Shown piece by piece: positions 58,631-64,000 of a stretch of 64,000 nucleotides of DNA; position 1 is the stretch's first letter; each line of letters opens with the position of its first letter. The stretch comes from Gentiana macrophylla (lineage: Eukaryota > Streptophyta > Magnoliopsida > Gentianales > Gentianaceae), in contig CM047805.1 of assembly GCA_026214975.1 (NCBI GenBank), forward strand, positions 194,618,601 to 194,682,600, written 5' to 3'. The position numbers and the translations under genes are program-made. The notes beneath the pieces were generated by a model. It did no database searches and was not told where the DNA came from. It was given only the letters and a program-made list of their open reading frames with translations.

Positions 58631-59610
58631 CAAAGACAAAAATATGTGTGCTTATATATTGTTTTTGAAAAAAAACACTTTTATTGGTGTGATTTAAATT
58701 ATAATAGATCACGGTTTTTAAGTGTGATAACAACTAAAATAGATCACAGTTTTTAAATGTGTTTTAATTGTAATAGATCTCGGTTTTTAAGTGTGATAAC
58801 AACTATAATAGATCACCGTTTTTAACTATGATAACTACTATAATAGATCACAGTTTTTAAATGTGATGAAATTATAATAGATTACGGTTTTTAAGTGTGA
58901 TACCAACTATAATAGATCACGGGTTTTAAGTGTGATAATTATTATAATAGATCACAGTTTGTAACTGTGATTGAGTTAAAGTGCTTTATGTCACACCTCA
59001 ATATGCCACACTTTGGAAGCCGTGACTAATGTAAATATATCACACTTAAAAACCGTGATCTTTATGCTTTTTTGTAGTAGTGAGGCTGCTTACGTAAGTG
59101 ATATACATTGTATATATTTCAATTCAATACGTTCACATTTTCCTTTTCCTTATCTTAACTGCCAACGATATATATTGTGTTTAGAGGAGGCTGGAGGATT
59201 GGCGTACTATGATTGCACCAGGTCGACCGATGACTTTTGAAGATGAGGAGGCAATCTTTCAGGGCTTCTTAGGAACTAGACGAGATTATTTGATTGGCCT
59301 TGGCCCTACGCAATCTTCCTCCATATCCAATTCATCACAATCGGACCAGTCTTCAGCATCGTCATCTTCTTATCACCAAGGATGCATTATGCAGATTGAA
59401 GAATTTAGAAAGTCTCATGACCAGTTGGTGAAGTTAACCAAAAAACAAGAGAAGAAAAACAAAAAACAAAGGGCTCTTCTCAAATTGTTGCTGACTAATC
59501 TTAAGGCAAAAGAACCGGATATGCAAATAGAGGCTAGCTCATCATCTTCCGATGAAGATGAAGACGATTCTGAAGATGATTCTCAAGTTGATCTTGATGA
59601 TGATGCGTAG

Positions 59611-59819
59611 ACATTGTAGAGGAAACTATTCTTACTTTTGGAAACATTGCAAAACTTTGTATTTTACGTAACATTTTTGTTTATGCAATTTTTTTTTTGT
59701 TATGAATCCCCTTTTACAAACACATCTGTTATTGATTTTGGAAAAAACAGGATTGGATTGATTTAATAGCATGGAAGGCCATGCAAAAAAAAAAAAATAT
59801 ATTTAAAAAAAAAATATTT
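59611..59819. other. 3' flank of the CACTA gene
   Basis: AT-rich 3' untranslated and spacer sequence between the last exon and the subterminal repeats. No other feature. Confidence 0.5.
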
Positions 59820-60428
59820 AAAGGGACGACATGTCGTCTCTTTAAATGTATATATGGAAATTTTATAAAATTATTTTTTACCAAAATATATTTTAAGGGA
59901 TGACATGTCGTCCATTTAAATGTTTTATATAAAAAAAATTGATTTTTCGTATTAAATTTTATTATGAAAATTAAATATATAATCTTTTGAGGGACGGCAT
60001 TGTCGTCTCAAAAACATTTTTATAAAAAAAATTTATTTTTCCCGTATTAAATTTTATTATGAAAATTTAATATATAATCTTTTAAGGGACGATATTGTCG
60101 TCCCAAAACATATTTTTATAATTTTTTCCCCCTAATAATAATTTTTTTGGAAATTAAATAAATCATGTTTAAAGAGACAACATTGTCGTCCCTTAAAATA
60201 ATGCCATGTCAGCACGTTGAATTTTTTTAGCAAATTTCGTGCCACGTCAGCATTCTTTTAAAGGAACGATTTTGTCGTCCCTTCAAATATGTCAGTTGTT
60301 TAAAGGGACTAAGTGTTAGGGACGGCTTTATAGGGACGACGTGTCATCCCTTTATGCAATTTTTGGGACGACAATGACTTTAAAGGGACGACAAAATGTC
60401 GTCCATTCTAACCTGTTTTCTTGTAGTG
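59820..60428. repeat. CACTA right subterminal repeats and terminus
   Basis: At least seven near-palindromic motifs of the form GGGACGACATGTCGTCYC or GGGACGANATTGTCGTCCC occur about every 90 bp and crowd together near the end, followed by TTTTCTTGTAGTG. Each motif is its own inverted repeat. Confidence 0.85.
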
Positions 60429-60721
60429 CTATTATATAGGCACGCGTTTAAATATAGAATAAGGAAAGCTCTACCCGACTCGCGTTGAGCTCCCCAGGTC
60501 ATCTCGACTTGACCTGCATTTCCTGACCTCCGTTAGAGCCGAGCCGACCTGCGGTGGTCTTGTTCGGAAGGACGGGAAGACCTTCCACCTGGGGTTTAGG
60601 CCTGTTCTGCTAATCGATATGGGGCCCATGGCCTTCTTATTTTATTACCTTTCTCTCTCTTTATTTATTAGGCAGTCATTCTCTGAATGACGCGTGGCAA
60701 GGGCTAATCCGACCCTCGTCA
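60429..60721 (-). repeat. Tat-like LTR, block B, 5' portion
   Basis: Counterpart of 12373-12652. On the minus strand it starts TGACGAGGGTCGGATTAGCC. Confidence 0.8.
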
Positions 60722-61540
60722 ATGTATACTTTAGCATTTTGTTATTTTTACAATTATTTTCTTTTTCAAAAAACATCATATAATCATCGAAGTACAGGAA
60801 TATTGGATGTCATAAATTGTAAAAACATTATCAACATCTGTAGGCGGAGGCTTCTAAATTAGTCCCTCCGTTCCAATTTATCTGAGGCAATTGCCAAAAT
60901 CACACATATTAAGGAGGTGAGTTAATGCATTAATTTTTACAATAAAAAAACTAGAATGACCTTGAATATAATTAATATGACCTTCTTTTTATATCTCCTA
61001 ATGTAATAAATAAGGGTAAATCAAGTAAAAACATAATAAATTTTGTATTTGAAATTGTACTGCCTCACATAAAATGGAACAAAATATTTTGACAACTGCC
61101 TCAGTTATTGTTGAACGGAGGGAGTACATTTCAATATGGTATCACTTAATATGGTAGATTCAAAAAAGATCATGACAAAAAACACCATATATTCCAAAAA
61201 AAAATCATGGGTTATATTATTCATTTGACAATTCCTAGGAAAAATTATGGTACAACTCCGACAACTTTAGCTAGCTTTCAGAGTTTAAAATATTACTACA
61301 CCATAACAAAATCCAGATATATGTAGTCATGGTAAACACAAGAACCTATTAAAACTTATACACAAGAAACACAAATATGCCTTGCATAGTGATCTAGAGG
61401 GGCAAAGCATTTAATGGAGTATATAGCATATAGATGACAATTCACGACAAGATATATACTACATAAGTTTATCTGTTTTGATATTATTATTCTCGATACC
61501 GCGTGCCTCTAACGAAGGTGTGAATACTTCATAGTGTTAA
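60722..61540. other. AT-rich non-coding part of block B
   Basis: Counterpart of 12653-13207, interrupted by the Stowaway MITE at 60862-61124. No gene seen. Confidence 0.4.
60862..61124. mobile_element. Stowaway-type MITE, 263 bp
   Basis: Ends GTCCCTCCGTTCC and CGGAGGGAG with TA target duplications (60860-60861 and 61125-61126). The empty site is in block A at about 12791 (aaattacatttc). The first base is G rather than the usual C. Confidence 0.92.
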
Positions 61541-61695
61541 TGACTCGAACGAGAAGAAACTTAGCATGGGAAAGAGATTTGGTGAATAAATCAGCTAGTT
61601 GACCACGAGCCGAAATGTGTCTGTCAGTCACTTCACTTGCAAGAACAAACTTGATTGCAAACAAAATGAATAACTATCTCGATGTGCTTAGTCCG
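61541..61695 (-). pseudogene. Ty1/copia RNase H C-terminal relic (block B)
   Basis: Second copy of the relic at 13208-13362, with the same RTKHIEIVIHF and ARGQLADLFTKSL motifs on the minus strand. Confidence 0.8.
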
Positions 61696-61915
61696 TTATG
61701 AACATGGACGGAATCATGAATTGGTGGTTTGAAGAGCTAATGGACTATATTTGTATGGTCGGGTAGGCTGGATTAAGACAAATAACAATGTTTGAGTGAA
61801 TTATATAACATTTCTATATAGTATACTGAAAATAAAAACAATTTGGGTTGCGCCCACCCTAGCCAGCCCCTAGTTCCGTCCCTGGGTATGAAACACGGGA
61901 TATTGAGTTAAAGAT

Positions 61916-62409
61916 TTTGGATCATATATCCAACGTTGGGTTTATATGTGAAATAATTGTTATGTCGTAGACTGTCAATAAATGTTAGTCCGTTTTAAAG
62001 TGATCCACTACGGTTATAATTATTAGACTGTAACGTATCGCTAGGGTGTGGACCTTTAATGTGTAGAAACTCGAAGGTAATTTCTAATTTTATGATGGGT
62101 AAAATTGGAAAGACCTAATAAATATTTTATTATACAATGGTGGGTTATGGTCCCTAGGTCATACAATTTTTCTACTCTCTTTTGACCCCCATTATCACAA
62201 GAGAAAAATACAGACAATACAAAAGGGTTCTTCTGACAAGAAATAAGAGGTGTATAGATCTAGAAGATCTATCCTACAACATGTACAGAGTCTTCCGCTG
62301 CTATGGATTCAGGTATGTTTGTAGATTAATATCGTTCTCTGATTCTCAATAATTTAGCATAATCGATCCGGGAATAATATGATTGAATCACATAAGGACT
62401 GTTCTAACA
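61916..62409 (+). repeat. probable Ty1/copia LTR (about 490 bp)
   Basis: The left end is near ttTTGGATCATATATCCAA and the right end is GTTCTAACA, followed two bases later by a primer-site-like sequence. The left end lacks a clear TG, so the start is approximate. No partner LTR is in the window; the element runs off the right edge. Confidence 0.55.
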
Positions 62410-62411
62410 AG

Positions 62412-62423
62412 TGTTATAAGAGC
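62412..62423 (+). other. degenerate tRNA-iMet primer site
   Basis: TGTTATAAGAGC against the usual TGGTATCAGAGC (two differences), right after the LTR. Confidence 0.6.
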
Positions 62424-63729
62424 GAATTATGTTGAATTATCGAGAATCATTTTGTTTTGTATATATATGGTTGAATAGAGTATTTGGTTCTGAAGGATTC
62501 TTTGCGGCTTTTGTTTGATTTGGATAATCGCCTGTTTTCATTTATTTATGCTCGTTGCTTGTATGCTCTCGTTTACTTCTTGCAAGAAATCAGTCTCCGA
62601 TTGGCCTATCATTTAGATAAAATCTGATGTAAACCAACTGGTCGCTTGACTACGTTGATTATATGAATTTGCATCAATTCAGTAAGTTTTTGGATTCATG
62701 CCGTAGAAGCAGAAGCCAATTAGCTTAATTGTAAATAAAGTATAAAGGATCATTAGAGCTATAGTTGGCCCTTTTCCTTTTTTTTTTCTTTCAGCGGCGG
62801 CAGAAAGTAATACATTAGGGTTACCAGCTTGCGGCGGCACTTTATGTTTCTGTATATGCAGATATGCATATATAAGGGTTATGTATGTGCTTTACTTTTT
62901 TTAAAAAAATTTCTGGCCCATTAAATAAATAATGATAAGAACTAATAATAAAATGGAAATTGGACAACATGATTTGGTCTAAGGTGTTATTATTATTATT
63001 ATGGAACTTGGGAAATTATTTTTCTGGAATTGATTAGATGGACTTATTATTTAATAATTAGTCCGTATAAGGTAATATGGTGAGATCTGAAATAATAAAG
63101 TAACCCAATTTTGATAGAATTTTTTTTCTTAAAGGTTGATACGGTAAAATCAAACAATGATATATTGCGGTATAGATATTTATTATGTCTCTAAGTGGAT
63201 TTGTTGAAGCGATATGTTGCCAAAGTGACCTCTACGTGAAAATTGATTCACGGTGGGATGTAAATGAGTTTGTGTTTTTATAAATTAATGCGGATAGTAT
63301 TCAGCCCAAAGGAAGGATATTATTTGGCAGAATTGTAAATACACCTGTGGTGATAAATACGTGACAATTGTTCGGTTCCCATGTGGGTAATAGATACGAT
63401 CCAAAGATTGGTCTATTATTTGACAGGACTTATTGTCAGTATTTGATCATTACGCCAAGATGTCAATTACGAGTTAGTATTATCGTCCAAAGATGAGATA
63501 TTAATGTCATGCCGGCATTTTGTGATGGGAAAATATATCATAAATTTGTATGATTTTTTATATTCTTCGGATCTTATATATGTGAGCTTAAGGTCAATTA
63601 AGTTGTTATCTGTATTTAATTTTAATTCTGCTTTAAAGTATATCTGCTTAGTTAAGCATTATATTCCTCCAATAATTGTCTATCATTTCAAGAGTTAGAA
63701 AGAACAAGTTTGTTCTTTTCCTTGGCATT
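62424..63729. other. copia leader region, non-coding
   Basis: Between primer site and gag relic. AT-rich, with no recognised gene; the open stretch at 63504-63698 shows no domain. Confidence 0.45.
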
Positions 63730-64000
63730 ATGGATCTAGACTTGACATTTAGGTATGATCCTCTTAAACCTCTATCTTTGGATAGATAAGTCAAACATAT
63801 TTGTACTTTGAGAAATGCGAGTGATCAAACAGGTTGAATCTTTGATCATTAGGGAAGCCAATCCAAATACTCTTAGAAGTACTATGGTGACCAATGCAGA
63901 AATATTTTGTGTGTTTAATAGAGATGCACAATGCCATGAAGAGAAAGGCAAGGCAACTTGTCATGTCTTAGCCAATCTCTATAAGGTACTAAGGCTAATG
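63730..64000 (+). pseudogene. Ty1/copia gag relic, 5' part
   Basis: The frame opens MDLDLTFRYDPLKPLSLDR and then hits stops. Downstream, remains of the copia gag signature (EKCE, stop, SNRLNL) are visible near 63815-63850, and an open stretch ANPNTLRSTMVTNAEIF follows in another frame. It continues past the window edge. Orientation matches the LTR and primer site at 61916-62423. Confidence 0.6.

Larger units (their letters stand above)
57640..58985. repeat. ATCAC/GTGAT short-repeat array in the nested CACTA
   Basis: Dozens of copies of tttttaagtgtgataac and tagatcac(g/a)gtttttaa alternate, so complementary halves recur throughout. Within the array a ~500-bp unit is duplicated (about 57985-58200 and 58485-58690), each copy carrying a tRNA-like module. 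Confidence 0.8.
57006..59082. mobile_element. nested non-autonomous CACTA element (2077 bp)
   Basis: Ends are CACTACTACAAAA (57006-57018) and its inverted copy TTTTGTAGTAGTG (59070-59082), flanked by the 3-bp target duplication AGG (57003-57005 and 59083-59085). Both are CACTA hallmarks. Removing the insert and one AGG restores an open exon junction (PEAAY) of the host CACTA gene. The interior has no coding capacity and consists almost wholly of short repeats with ATCAC...GTGAT edges. Confidence 0.92.
56044..59610 (+). pseudogene. CACTA accessory (TNPA/Transposase_24-like) gene, interrupted
   Basis: Exons inferred from splice signals: about 56044-56340, 56435-56644, 56738-56824, 56900-57005 joined with 59086-59093 across the nested element, and 59185-59610. 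Motifs typical of plant En/Spm accessory proteins are GPAKGFTVQALKRKFGG, RKWKARLREDVDEH, NKKNRTGSKYVGRQGR and QVWASKHKNADGSFLNSD. The last exon encodes FEDEEAIFQGFLGTRRDYLI, a Lys-rich coiled coil (KLTKKQEKKNKKQRALLKLL) and an acidic Ser/Asp tail. The protein family binds subterminal repeats in En/Spm. A stop at 56293 and the nested insertion inactivate it. Confidence 0.75.
55940..60428 (+). mobile_element. 5'-truncated CACTA (En/Spm) element with a nested CACTA
   Basis: The right end is TTTTCTTGTAGTG, the reverse complement of CACTACAAGAAAA, a canonical CACTA terminus, at 60416-60428. The last 600 bp are packed with subterminal repeats (GGGACGAC...GTCGTCCC). The left edge has no CACTA end, and the flanking LTR lost about 24 bp, so the 5' part (including any TNPD/transposase ORF) was deleted. 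It contains a TNPA-like gene with introns (56044-59610), interrupted by a second CACTA at 57006-59082. Confidence 0.85.
37671..61914. repeat. duplicated segment, copy B
   Basis: Second copy of 767-13580 in the same orientation. Removing the MITE, Athila, CACTA and Stowaway insertions leaves about 8.8 kb. Its left edge lies directly on the broken gypsy integrase and its right edge next to a copia LTR. Its uninterrupted sequence at about 37999 and 38098 gives the empty sites for the block A Stowaway and Helitron. Confidence 0.85.

Noticed and set aside
59209..59610. Independent acidic serine-rich gene
   Set aside because: It is the last exon of the CACTA accessory gene: preceded by a splice acceptor at 59184 and in frame with earlier exons.

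Overview
The window is from a flowering-plant nuclear genome, most likely a eudicot. It is AT-rich and dominated by nested transposable elements: Ty3/gypsy and Ty1/copia LTR retrotransposons, CACTA, Helitron, Stowaway and Mutator-type elements. Only one gene looks intact, a two-exon gene for a small secreted cysteine-rich peptide (15663-16848). Almost every other coding stretch is a decayed transposon gene. Plant assignment rests on the element families, the tRNA-Asp and tRNA-iMet primer sites, and intron and promoter style. I cannot name the species.

Layout. (1) 1-766: a gag fragment and unassigned sequence. (2) 767-13580 (block A) and 37671-61914 (block B) are two copies of one ~8.8 kb segment, similar by eye at roughly 95%. 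The ancestral segment held minus-strand LTR-element remains (a Tat-like LTR and gag, a second LTR element, a copia RNase H relic). After duplication each copy took different insertions, so each shows the other's empty sites. Block A gained a Stowaway MITE (1082-1361) and a 3.7 kb Helitron (1455-5182). Block B gained a 240-bp Mutator-like MITE (38108-38347), a complete 10.5 kb Athila-type element (44504-54995), a truncated CACTA carrying a second CACTA (55940-60428), and a Stowaway MITE (60862-61124). (3) 13581-17847: the least repetitive part, with the peptide gene and an unidentified ORF. (4) 17848-37670: a decayed chromovirus-type gypsy pol gene split by a 17.2 kb composite copia element (18375-35563). 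The composite has the order LTR-internal-LTR-internal-LTR and a single 5-bp target duplication (TTACC) at its outer ends. It is on the minus strand, has ~3.7 kb LTRs, encodes only a Sirevirus-like gag, and has a tRNA-iMet-type primer site and a cluster of polypurine tracts. (5) 61915-64000: LTR, primer site and gag relic of another copia element.

The most notable observations are the three-LTR composite; the pair of duplicated blocks that gives exact ends for several insertions; a Helitron and a MITE that independently hit the same ~10 bp in the two blocks; a CACTA inside an exon of another CACTA's gene; and a pattern in which near-identical LTR copies differ mainly at CAG/CTG sites. I read that last pattern as probable base-calling error at CHG-methylated cytosines rather than real divergence. 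I saw no wholly new gene system. The peptide gene and the exon-like pieces in the Helitron are the best candidates for undescribed host sequence.
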